A stretch of 64,000 nt of DNA from Paenibacillus sp. URB8-2. Lineage in GTDB: Bacteria; Bacillota; Bacilli; Paenibacillales; Paenibacillaceae. Where the stretch lies: NCBI RefSeq assembly GCF_013393385.1, contig NZ_AP023239.1:2356001-2420000 (forward strand). Direction: 5' to 3'. The stretch's first letter is position 1; each line of letters begins with the position of its first letter. The position numbers and the translations under genes are program-made. Positions 25,667-34,549 of the stretch are shown here, piece by piece. The notes under the pieces are model-generated. The model was given only the letters and a program-made list of their open reading frames with translations. It did not search any database and had not been told where the DNA came from.

Positions 25667-26638
25667 ATGGCAGAAGTAAAGAAAATCGCAGTTTTGACAA
25701 GTGGCGGAGATTCGCAAGGCATGAACGCCGCTGTCCGCGCAGTAGTGCGCAGCGCTCTTTTTTTCGGAGTTGAGGTATTCGGTATTCAACGCGGCTATCA
25801 AGGGCTTCTGAACCGGGATATTTTCCCGATGGATATCCGCAGCGTAGGCGACATTATCCAGCGGGGAGGCACGATCCTGCAATCCGCGCGATGTCTGGAG
25901 TTTATCCAGCCGGAGGGACAACAGAAGGGTGCCGAAATTTTGCGTGAATACGGAATTGACGGCCTTGTCGTAATCGGCGGCGACGGTTCCTACAACGGTG
26001 CCAACAAACTGAGCAAGCTCGGCATCAAGACGATGGGGCTGCCAGGTACGATCGACAACGATATCTCTTTCACCGACTATACCATCGGCTTTGATACGGC
26101 TGTCAGCATAGTCGTTGACGCCATCAACAAGCTGCGCGACACGATGTCTTCCCATGAACGTTCTTCCGTGGTCGAAGTCATGGGACGCCATTGCGGCGAT
26201 ATTGCCCTGCATGCGGGACTGGCTTCCGGAGCGGAGACGATTCTGATACCGGAAATGCCATTCGAACTTGACGAGGTTGCCGACCGTATGCGGGAGAACT
26301 TTGCCAAAGGCAAACGCCACAGTATCGTTATTGTGGCCGAGGGCGTAGGTAAGGGTGAAGACATCGCCCAGGCGCTCAAGGACCGCCACGCATCGATCGA
26401 TGCGCGCGTAACGGTGCTCGGCCATATTCAGCGCGGCGGCAGCCCGACTCCCGCCGACCGTAACCTGGCCAGCCGGCTCGGCGATTTCGCCGTACGCAAG
26501 CTGATCGAAGGCGAATCAGGTAAAGCATGCGGCATCATCAACGGCGAGCTTACCCTTACGGATATCGATAAGGTTGTCAATACGAAGAAGGATTTCGACC
26601 TTGAGCTGTACAACCTTGCTTCGCGTCTCTCCCAGTAA
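25667..26638 (+). CDS. pfkA: ATP-dependent 6-phosphofructokinase
   Basis: A 323-residue group I PFK converting fructose 6-phosphate to fructose 1,6-bisphosphate. GGDGS (ATP loop) and the catalytic PGTIDND segment with Gly rather than Lys mark the ATP-using type. MGRHCGDIAL and HIQRGGSP bind the sugar phosphate. The N-terminal GGDSQGMN differs from the usual GGDSPGMN. It lies 25 bases after the ytpB-like gene behind AAGGAGG, so co-transcription is possible. pyk and accA, its usual neighbours in Bacillus, are absent, so this may be a second copy (inference). Confidence 0.93.
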   Translation: MAEVKKIAVLTSGGDSQGMNAAVRAVVRSALFFGVEVFGIQRGYQGLLNRDIFPMDIRSVGDIIQRGGTILQSARCLEFIQPEGQQKGAEILREYGIDGLVVIGGDGSYNGANKLSKLGIKTMGLPGTIDNDISFTDYTIGFDTAVSIVVDAINKLRDTMSSHERSSVVEVMGRHCGDIALHAGLASGAETILIPEMPFELDEVADRMRENFAKGKRHSIVIVAEGVGKGEDIAQALKDRHASIDARVTVLGHIQRGGSPTPADRNLASRLGDFAVRKLIEGESGKACGIINGELTLTDIDKVVNTKKDFDLELYNLASRLSQ

Positions 26639-26652
26639 TAATATACGGACAG

Positions 26653-26683
26653 GCCCTGCGTGTAATGCGCAGGGCTTTTTTTT
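26653..26683 (+). terminator. Terminator of pfkA
   Basis: GCCCTGCG and CGCAGGGC form an 8-bp GC-rich stem followed by eight T residues. Confidence 0.9.
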
Positions 26684-26810
26684 GTGGCAATAAAGCCGGC
26701 TTCTATCGCCGGACAGGGTAATCAAGGAAGCGGTAGACTGCTGGTCAAAAGTCGTTGTTACCCTGTGTTGACGCTTAATGCCGCCAAGCGTGCATCCGCA
26801 GCGGAATGCA

Positions 26811-26858
26811 AAATACCGCCTCTTTCGCAGATGTTCTGCGGAAGAGGCGGTATTTTTT
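26811..26858. terminator. Long bidirectional hairpin between pfkA and the MATE gene
   Basis: AAATACCGCCTCTT (26811) pairs fully with AAGAGGCGGTATTT, and the inner CGCAGA/TCTGCG arms continue the helix to a three-base loop, giving about 20 bp. T-runs flank it on both strands. It is the likely terminator of the minus-strand MATE gene and a backup for pfkA. Confidence 0.8.
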
Positions 26859-26909
26859 GTGCGGCATCGAAAGCATTGAGATGCACTTTATAGAAGCGGC
26901 ATAAGGGAA

Positions 26910-28283
26910 TCAACCTTCCGCTTTAGATGCGGTGTACTCGGCCGTAAAGCGGCGCTGAACCTTGACCAGCCGCGACAGCAGCAGAACCGCGCCGATGGCA
27001 AGACCGGTAATCAAGCCGATCCAGTAGCCGTACGCGCCCAGATCCGTATATTCGGCCAAAACATAGCCGACGGGAAGGCCGATAATCCAGTAAGCGATAA
27101 AGCAAATAATAAAGGCTGGATTTACGTCCTTGTAACCGCGCAGAACGCCTTGGATAGGCGTAGCGATGGCGTCGGATATCTGGAAAAAAATCGCAAAAAT
27201 CAGAAAATGCCGGATTAGCCCGATCACTTCCGGATCGGTGGAGTATAAGCCGGCCACATGCCTGCCGGCAAAGAGAAGCACCATCGCAGTCGCCAGCGAC
27301 ATGGCGGCGGCTGAGCTTATCCCAAGAACACTGTATTGGCGTGCATCCTTCAACCTGCCCGATCCCGCCTCGAAACCGACCAGAATGGTTAGACTCATGC
27401 AGATGCTGAGCGGAATCATGTACAGTGTGGAAGCGAAGTTGATCGCGGCCTGATGGGCGGCAATCGTCATCGTATCGAATCGGCTCATCAGCAGAGTAAC
27501 CGTGGAGAAGACGGCCGTTTCAAAAAAAATGGAGAAGCCTATTGGGACTCCGATTACGAGCTGCTCCTTGATGACTGCCGGAGAGAGCGAATGGAATTTA
27601 CGGAGAATCCGCAAGCTTTTGAAGGGCTCCGCCCGGTAGATAAATAGAAGAGCAACACTAAAAATAACCCAGTAAGTGATCGCCGAAGCCACTCCGGCTC
27701 CGACACCGCCCAGGCGGGGGAATCCAAAGTTTCCGAAGATCAGCAGGTAGTTCAGTCCGACATTGACGGGCAGGGCAATCAGAGTAATAAACATGGACAC
27801 CCGGGTTTGTCCGGTCGCATCAATGCAGCTTCGAAGCACCGTATATCCGAACAACGGAATTATGCCGAAGGAGATGGCGGCCAGAAAGCGAAAGGCGATG
27901 GTGCGTACTGCGGGTTCAAGGCTCATAAAATTGAGGATTGGCCCCAAAGACAGCGCTCCAAGCACCAGCACGAGAGCCGATACGATAAGCGACAGCCAGA
28001 TGCCCTGCATGACTTTGTAGGCGACTTCGCCTTCGCGTTTTTTGCCTATCAGCTGCGAGACGATCGGAGTGAGGCCGATTAATATACCGTTCAGTCCGGT
28101 TTGGACGGGAATCCACAGGCTGGTTCCGATAGCGACCCCGGCCAGATCGGCGGTGCCGAATTTGCCGGACATGTTCATATCGAAGAACGCAATTGCCGAG
28201 AGGGCAATTTGAGTGACAAGAATGGGAAATAATATATGGAGGAACTGGATTGACTTCTGGCCTAATGATGTCGTTGGTTTCAT
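26910..28283 (-). CDS. MATE family efflux transporter (NorM-like)
   Basis: A 457-residue polytopic protein with 12 predicted membrane segments in two six-helix halves. The N-half motif GVAIGTSLWIPVQTGLNGILIGLTP and the VGFEAGSGRLKDAR loop match the MATE family, which exports cationic compounds using sodium or proton gradients. The ATG follows AAAGAGG. The hairpin at 26811-26858 would terminate it. No regulator is adjacent; substrate unknown. Confidence 0.92.
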   Translation of the reverse strand: MKPTTSLGQKSIQFLHILFPILVTQIALSAIAFFDMNMSGKFGTADLAGVAIGTSLWIPVQTGLNGILIGLTPIVSQLIGKKREGEVAYKVMQGIWLSLIVSALVLVLGALSLGPILNFMSLEPAVRTIAFRFLAAISFGIIPLFGYTVLRSCIDATGQTRVSMFITLIALPVNVGLNYLLIFGNFGFPRLGGVGAGVASAITYWVIFSVALLFIYRAEPFKSLRILRKFHSLSPAVIKEQLVIGVPIGFSIFFETAVFSTVTLLMSRFDTMTIAAHQAAINFASTLYMIPLSICMSLTILVGFEAGSGRLKDARQYSVLGISSAAAMSLATAMVLLFAGRHVAGLYSTDPEVIGLIRHFLIFAIFFQISDAIATPIQGVLRGYKDVNPAFIICFIAYWIIGLPVGYVLAEYTDLGAYGYWIGLITGLAIGAVLLLSRLVKVQRRFTAEYTASKAEG

Positions 28284-28365
28284 GAAAGTTTGCCTCTTTA
28301 TCTAATAGTTTGCAAAATGGTTAGCATGAACGGGCATGCGGCGCTTCGAGCGCGTTTTTCCAGCA

Positions 28366-28389
28366 AAGAACCCGGCCTCGGAGCCGGGT
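28366..28389 (-). terminator. Terminator of the DUF4015 gene
   Basis: ACCCGGC and GCCGGGT form a 7-bp stem around CTCGGA; TTCTTTG follows on the minus strand. Confidence 0.75.
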
Positions 28390-28444
28390 CCTCACTTAGC
28401 TGTATTCGGTATAGTTGAATGAAGCCGGATAAGTTCAGTATACG

Positions 28445-29704
28445 TTATTTCTCGTAGTCGACGCCCGATGTATAACGGTTGCTGGCGTTCCATAACAGGA
28501 ATTCATCGACGTTCTGCTCTTTCAGAGCGCGGATCTGGTCTTCCACCTGCAGCTTGCCGTATTTGATATAATGCCCGCCGCCGAGCCAACTGGCGGTGAA
28601 ATCCTGAATCCAGGGACGGATCACCGGTTTATAGCTTCCAAGCGGGTTCAGCTTCTTATGGGTGTCAACCATCGAGCCTTTTATAGTTGCATAAGGATTT
28701 TTGTCCGGATCTTTAACGTCAAACCAGCCGGTGGAATAATGGCTCGGGTAAACCATGGGACTGATGACATCTACGTTTTTGGAAATCTTTACAAAGTCCT
28801 GACCGATTCCCTCGGCTGCCGGAACCGATGCGGCATAACCGAAGATATCGACAGATACGCGCACGCCGAGCGGATTCAGCTCCTGCTTCGCATATTTGAC
28901 GAAGTCCGAAACGATTTGAACCCGGCTTTTACCGGCGACTTTGGTATATTTCAGCGAATCCGCGCGCTTTTCAAAACCTTCGGGGAAGCGAACGTAGTCG
29001 AACTGGACTTCCTTAAAACCGAGCTTGACGGCTTCTTTGGCAATTTCGACATTGTATTTCCATACGTTCTCATTGTAAGGATTGACGAAGCTGTCACCGC
29101 CTTTGTTATGCCATACGGAGCCGTCGCTCTTTACGAAGGACAATTCCGGATGTTTCTTCGCGAGGACGGAATCCTTGAAGACAACGATGCGAGCGATGGG
29201 ATAAACTTCATGTTTCTTGAGCCGCTCCATCAGCTTGCCTATATCCCGGATGAACGGCTGCGGCTTGCCCATTTGCTGCAGTTCGGCGTTATCCGTCTTG
29301 TAGGTAATATAACCGGCGTCGTCCTTGATATCGATTACCATTGCGTTCAGTTCCGTTTGATCAATCAAATTCATGAGCGTATCCATCCGCGAGCCGCCTG
29401 CGCTGTACGCTGTGACGTAAACTCCCTTGACTTTGGGAGCGTCCGGCTGAGGATCGGCCATTGGCGGCGCGCCATCGGCTGATGCGGTTGCACCGGGCAA
29501 AGCGGATGGAGCCGGAGTAGCTGTGCCGGCGGCTGTTCCGGTGCCGGAGGATGACTCCGGAGCCTCTGTAGTACCGTTCTGATTCGAGACGATGGCCGTG
29601 TTGGCGGCGGATTGAAGCACAGAGGCTACGTCAGCATCTGCCTGAACATTTTGAACGCCTACGCTTCCCAGGGCCATCATTAATATAGCCCAAGTGATGT
29701 TCAT
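28445..29704 (-). CDS. Putative exported glycoside hydrolase (DUF4015)
   Basis: A 419-residue secreted or surface protein. A hydrophobic start (ITWAILMMALGSVGV, no strong basic n-region) is followed by a Ser/Thr/Ala/Pro-rich linker to about residue 90. The DUF4015 TIM-barrel domain then runs to the C-terminus. Barrel motifs are KGVYVTAYSAG, NAMVIDIKDDAG, VQFDYVRFPEG, VSVDIFGYA and DVISPMVYPSHY, with acidic residues at the strand ends expected of a retaining-type glycosidase. Polysaccharide substrate is not known for this family. Start ATG follows AGGGGAGAAAAC. Confidence 0.87.
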   Translation of the reverse strand: MNITWAILMMALGSVGVQNVQADADVASVLQSAANTAIVSNQNGTTEAPESSSGTGTAAGTATPAPSALPGATASADGAPPMADPQPDAPKVKGVYVTAYSAGGSRMDTLMNLIDQTELNAMVIDIKDDAGYITYKTDNAELQQMGKPQPFIRDIGKLMERLKKHEVYPIARIVVFKDSVLAKKHPELSFVKSDGSVWHNKGGDSFVNPYNENVWKYNVEIAKEAVKLGFKEVQFDYVRFPEGFEKRADSLKYTKVAGKSRVQIVSDFVKYAKQELNPLGVRVSVDIFGYAASVPAAEGIGQDFVKISKNVDVISPMVYPSHYSTGWFDVKDPDKNPYATIKGSMVDTHKKLNPLGSYKPVIRPWIQDFTASWLGGGHYIKYGKLQVEDQIRALKEQNVDEFLLWNASNRYTSGVDYEK

Positions 29705-29840
29705 TGTTTTCTCCCCTTTTATGTACGTTAGCTTAAATTATATAAGAACGATAAATGTTAAAAAGAACAGGTTTGTAACAATAGTAGAACATTTATCTTT
29801 TCCTTTTGTTTATAAACAAAGACAGTGTGATTATAACGGT

Positions 29841-29892
29841 AAAATAAAAAGTAAATGCCGCCTGAACCGGTAAAACGCCGGTCCAAGCGGCA
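29841..29892 (-). terminator. Terminator of the 64-residue protein gene
   Basis: TGCCGC..ACCGG and CCGGT..GCGGCA form a two-part stem. On the minus strand it is followed by ATTTACTTTTTATTTT. Confidence 0.7.
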
Positions 29893-29911
29893 ATCTAAAA
29901 CCTTGTAATTC

Positions 29912-30106
29912 TTATTGAAGATACGCAGAATCCTGATGCTCGCAAATGCTGTACTGAATGATGTCCATCGCATCAGCAGAGTCCAAAATGCTCAGCCCGT
30001 CCCGCAGAACGATCATGGAATCGAGTTCGTCCTGCTTGAGAAACGGCATCATATCTGGATACCACTTCATGACAATTGCTGACAGTTTTACCGTTTCCAT
30101 TTCCAC
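29912..30106 (-). CDS. Small acidic protein of unknown function
   Basis: A 64-residue soluble protein, acidic, rich in Met, Asp and Ile (MKWYPDMMPFLKQDELDSM, LDSADAMDIIQYSI). GTG 30106 is preferred because AAAGG lies about eight to nine bases upstream; GTG 30115 and ATG 30100 are alternatives. A clear rho-independent terminator just after its stop argues that it is expressed as a single gene. No family is recognised, and a role cannot be proposed. Confidence 0.5.
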   Translation of the reverse strand: MEMETVKLSAIVMKWYPDMMPFLKQDELDSMIVLRDGLSILDSADAMDIIQYSICEHQDSAYLQ

Positions 30107-30276
30107 AGTAATCACCCTTTCCTTTTTCGAATGTTACTGAACTTGCATTCAGGTTTCACCCAGAAAAACGACAAGTGCCTGGAAAAGAGGGCAAAGAAGA
30201 ATCTTCATGAGCATTGTATTGACTTCTGCGCATCATTAATATATCACAATTTTAAAGTAAGTGCATCCTTTAACAA

Positions 30277-31098
30277 TCATCTTTTGCGGAAAGAGCCCAG
30301 GATGCCAACGGTTTCCAAAATATTGACAAAAGCCTGCGGATCGCTTTCTTTGATTATCCGTTTGAGCTCGGCCAGCTCGTATCGGGTCGTTACAGTCATA
30401 AGCATATCCTTTTCCGTGTGGGAATACGCGCCTTCGGTCTTGATTTTGGTTACGCCTCTTTGGAGACCGAGCAGATGCTGAAGCATTTCGTCCGTCCGGT
30501 TCGTTACTATAAATACGGTCACTTTGATATGGCTAACATGGATGAGATCGACCACCCGGCCGGTTACATACATGGAGGCCATGGAGGCCAACGCGATATT
30601 CCAGTTGTTCTCAAGATAACCCGCGGCGAGGATGACGAGCGCATTCAGGGAAACGAGTACGTTGCCGATCGGAAAATCTCTGTGCCGGCTGATAATCGAT
30701 CCCAGAATGTCGAAACCGCCGGACGAACCGCCGACACGGAACGAAATCCCGCAGCCGATTCCGACGAGCACTCCGCCGAATACGGAAGCGAGCAGCATGT
30801 CCGAGACGAGCGGTTTGACGGGAATCATTTCAATGAGCCATGTCGCGGCGGCGACCGACGCGATGCTGAAAACGATGAAGCGCCGGCCGAGCTGAAACCA
30901 TCCGGCGATCAGGAGCGGAATGTTGAACAGCAGATACAGCGGACTGACGCCCAGCGGTGTAAAGTAGCTTGCCAGCATGGAGAGGCCGGAAACACCCCCG
31001 CTCAACAGACGGTGGGGAATCAGGAACAAATTGAAGCCAGCGGCAATCAGCCCGGAGCCGAATACGACGGCAAGAAGGTTTAAGCAGTATCTAAGCAA
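30277..31098 (-). CDS. YitT family membrane protein (DUF161/DUF2179)
   Basis: A 273-residue protein with five or six membrane segments (to about residue 180), including GLIAAGFNLFLIPHRLLSGG and GGVLVGIGCGISFRVGGSSGGFD. A cytoplasmic C-terminal DUF2179 domain of about 80 residues follows. This is the standard YitT architecture; YitT proteins are widespread in Firmicutes and unassigned. TTG 31098 is favoured because AGGTGA lies five bases upstream; GTG 31107 would add three residues. It diverges from cshA. Confidence 0.88.
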   Translation of the reverse strand: MLRYCLNLLAVVFGSGLIAAGFNLFLIPHRLLSGGVSGLSMLASYFTPLGVSPLYLLFNIPLLIAGWFQLGRRFIVFSIASVAAATWLIEMIPVKPLVSDMLLASVFGGVLVGIGCGISFRVGGSSGGFDILGSIISRHRDFPIGNVLVSLNALVILAAGYLENNWNIALASMASMYVTGRVVDLIHVSHIKVTVFIVTNRTDEMLQHLLGLQRGVTKIKTEGAYSHTEKDMLMTVTTRYELAELKRIIKESDPQAFVNILETVGILGSFRKR

Positions 31099-31158
31099 GC
31101 AAATCACCTACCGAAGTATAATGTAAAAAAGTATGCAAACGATGTAAAAACGAATGAA

Positions 31159-31178
31159 AGGAATACGCTGGTATTCCT
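31159..31178 (+). promoter_or_regulatory. Perfect inverted repeat upstream of cshA
   Basis: AGGAATAC-GCTG-GTATTCCT is a perfect 8-bp inverted repeat with a four-base centre. It covers the position where the -35 of the cshA promoter would lie and sits 61 bases ahead of the divergent yitT-like start. It could be an operator for either gene or a small hairpin. Confidence 0.45.
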
Positions 31179-31189
31179 CTTCGAGTTTG

Positions 31190-31198
31190 TGATATAAT
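31190..31198 (+). promoter_or_regulatory. Extended -10 promoter of cshA with long leader
   Basis: TGATATAAT is an extended -10; no consensus -35 is visible. Transcription from here gives a leader of about 230 bases before the helicase start, with no other gene in 31108-31431. Long leaders are common for cold-induced helicase genes (family knowledge). Confidence 0.5.
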
Positions 31199-31431
31199 GT
31201 ATAGGATATTCTTGAGTAGAGCGTTACAATGAACTTTTTGCATTGTTTCGAATGTGAAGCTACTGTTGTTCGGGCCAATTGGAGCACCTGATGAAAGGAC
31301 GGCCTGCCGTCCCCTTACGCGAAACCATGCAGAGTTTTCGGCATGATTGGACACCATATAAATGTTTGCCGCTACTTAAGAATACAGACAAGCATGTGGA
31401 ATGTCCACTGTATAGAAGGAGCATGAATAAT

Positions 31432-33060
31432 TTGAAAACATTTGCAGAATTTGACTTGGAACCAAAAGTGTTGCAAGCCATCACAGAGTTGGGATTTGAA
31501 GAGGCGACCCCGATTCAATCGCAGTCGATCCCAATCGCGATGACAGGAAGAGACCTGATCGGACAAGCTCAGACCGGTACCGGGAAAACGGCAGCCTTTG
31601 GAATTCCTCTTATCTCTAAAATTTCCCGTGACGAAGAAAAAATCGCGGCGTTGATTATGACACCGACCCGTGAACTTGCCATTCAGGTGGCGGAAGAAAT
31701 CGGCAAGCTCACCCGCTTCAAGGGGCTTCGTTCCCTGCCGATTTATGGCGGACAAGACATCGGCCGTCAGATCCGCGGTCTCAAAAAGAAACCGCAGATC
31801 ATTATCGGTACGCCCGGCCGTCTGCTTGATCACATCAACCGCAAGACGATCCGTCTGGACGACGTACAGACCGTCGTGCTTGATGAAGCGGACGAAATGC
31901 TGGATATGGGCTTCATGGAGGATATTCAGTCCATCCTGAAGCTGGTTCCGGAAGAACGGCAGACGATGCTCTTCTCGGCCACGATGCCTCCGAACATCCA
32001 GCGTCTTGCCCAGCAGTTCCTGAAGAACCCCGAGCATGTATCCGTCATTCCGAAGCAGGTCAGCGCGCCGCTGATCGACCAGGCTTACATCGAGGTTCCG
32101 GAGCGCCAGAAGTTCGAAGCGCTCAGCCGTCTGATCGACATGGAATCGCCTGAGCTTGCGATTGTGTTCGGCCGTACGAAGCGCCGGGTTGACGAACTGT
32201 CGGAAGCTTTGCAAAAACGCGGTTATTCCGCAGACGGCCTGCACGGCGACTTGTCGCAGAACCAGCGCGACGCGGTTATGCGTAAATTCCGGGACGGCAG
32301 CATCGACGTACTGGTCGCTACCGACGTTGCGGCCCGCGGTCTTGACGTGTCGGGCGTAACGCATGTCATCAACTTTGACCTTCCGCAGGACCCGGAGAGC
32401 TATGTTCACCGGATCGGCCGTACCGGACGGGCCGGCAAAGAAGGCTCGGCTTGGTCGTTCGTGACTCCGCGTGAGATCGATCACCTTCGTCTGATTGAAC
32501 GTGTAACCCGTCACCGCATTACGCGTAAACCGCTGCCGACGATGGCCGAAGCGATTGAAGGCAAGCAGCGCGTTACAGCCGAACGCCTGATGGACACGAT
32601 GGAGAACGGTGATCTGAACGAGTACAAGGGCATCGCCATCCAGTTGCTTGAGCAGTACGATTCCGTTCAACTGCTGACTGCGGCAATCAAGCTGCTTACC
32701 GGAGAGAAGAAGGATTCCGAAGTCCAACTGACACCGGAAGAGCCGATCCGCGTCAAACGCCGCGGCGGCAAGAACGACATCCGCAGCGGCCGCAAGCCTA
32801 GCGGCGGTTACGGCGGTAACCGTGGCGGCTACGGCGGCGGCGGTGGCGGTGGCGGTGGCTACCGTGGCAACCGCGATGGCGGCAGCCGCGGCGGTTACAG
32901 CAGCGGCGGTGCTGGCGGCGCTGGCGGAGGCTACAAAGGCAACCGTGACGGTAACACCAGCCGCGAAGGCTCAAGCTACCGCGGGGGGGAACGCAAGTCC
33001 CAACGTCCGGGAGACGGCGAGCGCCGCACGGCAAAACGTGAGGACTCTTTCGACATTTAA
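31432..33060 (+). CDS. cshA: DEAD-box RNA helicase CshA-like
   Basis: A 542-residue ATP-dependent RNA helicase. The Q-motif (GFEEATPIQ), Walker [13 protein letters not shown] box ([13 protein letters not shown]), SAT and the [10 protein letters not shown] arginine-finger motif are all intact. The C-terminal part after about residue 455 is a Gly/Arg/Ser-rich tail typical of RNA-binding DEAD proteins. CshA works in mRNA turnover and cold adaptation in Firmicutes. TTG 31432 is preferred because AAGGAG is 10 bases upstream; ATG 31423 is only one base from that site. It has its own promoter and terminator. Confidence 0.92.
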   Translation: MKTFAEFDLEPKVLQAITELGFEEATPIQSQSIPIAMTGRDLIGQAQTGTGKTAAFGIPLISKISRDEEKIAALIMTPTRELAIQVAEEIGKLTRFKGLRSLPIYGGQDIGRQIRGLKKKPQIIIGTPGRLLDHINRKTIRLDDVQTVVLDEADEMLDMGFMEDIQSILKLVPEERQTMLFSATMPPNIQRLAQQFLKNPEHVSVIPKQVSAPLIDQAYIEVPERQKFEALSRLIDMESPELAIVFGRTKRRVDELSEALQKRGYSADGLHGDLSQNQRDAVMRKFRDGSIDVLVATDVAARGLDVSGVTHVINFDLPQDPESYVHRIGRTGRAGKEGSAWSFVTPREIDHLRLIERVTRHRITRKPLPTMAEAIEGKQRVTAERLMDTMENGDLNEYKGIAIQLLEQYDSVQLLTAAIKLLTGEKKDSEVQLTPEEPIRVKRRGGKNDIRSGRKPSGGYGGNRGGYGGGGGGGGGYRGNRDGGSRGGYSSGGAGGAGGGYKGNRDGNTSREGSSYRGGERKSQRPGDGERRTAKREDSFDI

Positions 33061-33092
33061 GTCCGGACCGGGGTTGACAAGCCCTGGCGGCT

Positions 33093-33131
33093 AAGAAGAC
33101 GGTGCGCATTGTTGCGCACCGTCTTCTTTTT
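33093..33131 (+). terminator. Terminator of cshA
   Basis: AAGAAGACGGTGCGCA and TGCGCACCGTCTTCTT form a 15-16-bp perfect stem followed by a T-rich run. Confidence 0.9.
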
Positions 33132-33256
33132 AATTTATAAGAATTAAACGAACATAGTACGAGTGATGATTACATCTGAACTTGGGCTATGGAAATGGCC
33201 CGATAAAATAAGGTATAGTTAAGGTACGCAGTAGCGAAGAGACAGGAGGAAATAAA

Positions 33257-34090
33257 GTGGAGTTTAAAGGAGCAATGGGCGGGCTGTACCGCATTACGGA
33301 GTGGATTTCACGCATTGCGTTCAGCAATGTGCTGTGGACGATATGTTCGTCTCCGTTCTTATTTTTTATCGTTATGAAGTTCTTATTGATGGCGACGGGC
33401 CAAGGGGGAGTAAGCGAGCAGGTCACATTAAACTGGGGGCTTGCCATATCGGCTCCGTTTACTGTTTTTCCGGCAACGTCGGCGCTGTTCACGGTTGTCC
33501 GCAAGTGGGTGATGGGCAATACGGATGTCAGCACGTTCAAGACTTTTTTTAAAGGGTATAAAGAGAACTACCTTAAGAGCATGCTCGGCGGCTTGATCTA
33601 TACGCTGCTGTTCTTCGTGATGTATTTCGATGTGACGATTTATATGACGCGGATGCCCGATTTTAAAATCGTCGGGATTTTGATGCTTGTTCTGATGATT
33701 GTGCTGATGGTATCGATGTTTAACTTCTTCTCCGTTGTGGTTCACTATCAGATGACCTTCAAGCAAGTAATGAGCAATTCCATTCTGCTGACCATCGCCC
33801 GTCCGATCCGGGTGTTTACAACTTTGGTGGCAGGTGTCTTGCTCGCCTTTATCGGATTGAAATATCCTGCGCTTTATTTTGTTTGTATTCCTTCGCTGAT
33901 TGCAATGGTCGCTTTCTTTAATTTTTATGCTACCTACAACAAGCTGCAGCTTCAGGCAGAGCAAAAGAAACAGCGGGAAGAGGAAGCTCTCGAGGCTGAA
34001 AACGGCGAAGAAACGGAAGATTCGGACCGGCTATCGGACAAAGTCGACTTAACCAATGAGGCGCAGGATGAAGAGCGTACCCGTCCTTAA
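33257..34090 (+). CDS. YesL-like DUF624 membrane protein
   Basis: A 277-residue protein with about five membrane segments and the DUF624 opening (YRITEWISRIAFSNVLWTI) plus TVFPATSALFTVVRKW. The C-terminal 45 residues form a strongly acidic cytoplasmic tail (QREEEALEAENGEETEDSD). DUF624 proteins often sit beside sugar or polysaccharide utilisation genes; here no such genes are close. GTG start after AGGAGG. Function unknown. Confidence 0.83.
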   Translation: MEFKGAMGGLYRITEWISRIAFSNVLWTICSSPFLFFIVMKFLLMATGQGGVSEQVTLNWGLAISAPFTVFPATSALFTVVRKWVMGNTDVSTFKTFFKGYKENYLKSMLGGLIYTLLFFVMYFDVTIYMTRMPDFKIVGILMLVLMIVLMVSMFNFFSVVVHYQMTFKQVMSNSILLTIARPIRVFTTLVAGVLLAFIGLKYPALYFVCIPSLIAMVAFFNFYATYNKLQLQAEQKKQREEEALEAENGEETEDSDRLSDKVDLTNEAQDEERTRP

Positions 34091-34169
34091 TTCAGGACAT
34101 TGGGCGGAGGCTAGTACTCCATTCGGTTAACGCAAAATATTCTCTATGTAAAATAAAGCGCATACAAGG

Positions 34170-34198
34170 TTTACTTTTTCGTTAAAACGCAATATAAT
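34170..34198 (+). promoter_or_regulatory. Sigma-A promoter of the 6S RNA gene
   Basis: TTTACT and TATAAT with a 17-base spacer; the expected start is about 34205. Confidence 0.7.
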
Positions 34199-34204
34199 AA
34201 GGCT

Positions 34205-34396
34205 AAATCCTGCGATGTACGTTATCGGCTGCTCGTTGTTTTGAACCAATGATAATGTCTTGGGAGATCTATATGAAGCGCAGCTGAAAGGCCCTGTCTA
34301 TATGACATGGGGACTTCAAAAACGCAACTGCGGTCACCCACCTGCTATTGCAGGTTCAGAAGACACTGTAGCCGGACGGCATAGGCGGGTTTTTCC
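34205..34396 (+). ncRNA. ssrS: Probable 6S RNA
   Basis: A transcript of about 190 bases with no credible coding frame. It shows the features of Firmicute 6S RNA: a GGCTGC..TTTTGAACCAATGATAATG 5' side of the central region and an apical hairpin CCCTGTC/GACATGGG. A 3'-side hairpin ACCTGC-TATT-GCAGGT and complementary ends (AAATCC near the 5' end, GGGTTT near the 3' end) complete it. 6S RNA binds sigma-A RNA polymerase by imitating an open promoter. Identification is from recalled consensus and length, not a covariance search. Confidence 0.7.
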
Positions 34397-34410
34397 TTTA
34401 ATCATTTACG

Positions 34411-34455
34411 AAGGCGCCATTTACCCTAACGGGAGAAGGGCGCTTTCTTTTTTTG
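34411..34455 (+). terminator. Terminator downstream of the 6S RNA
   Basis: AAGGCGCC pairs with GGGCGCTTT over a 20-base loop, followed by CTTTTTTT. Confidence 0.6.
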
Positions 34456-34549
34456 TCGAAATGCAGTGGGAGAAACAAGCATTTTACTTTTGTTCCGGGA
34501 GCAACAGTGATACACTTGAAATAGTGAACTTGGGATATGAGGAGGAAGT

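Noticed and set aside
31372..32727. Long minus-strand open frame antisense to cshA
   Set aside because: All helicase motifs are on the plus strand, and the antisense frame is a by-product of codon bias.
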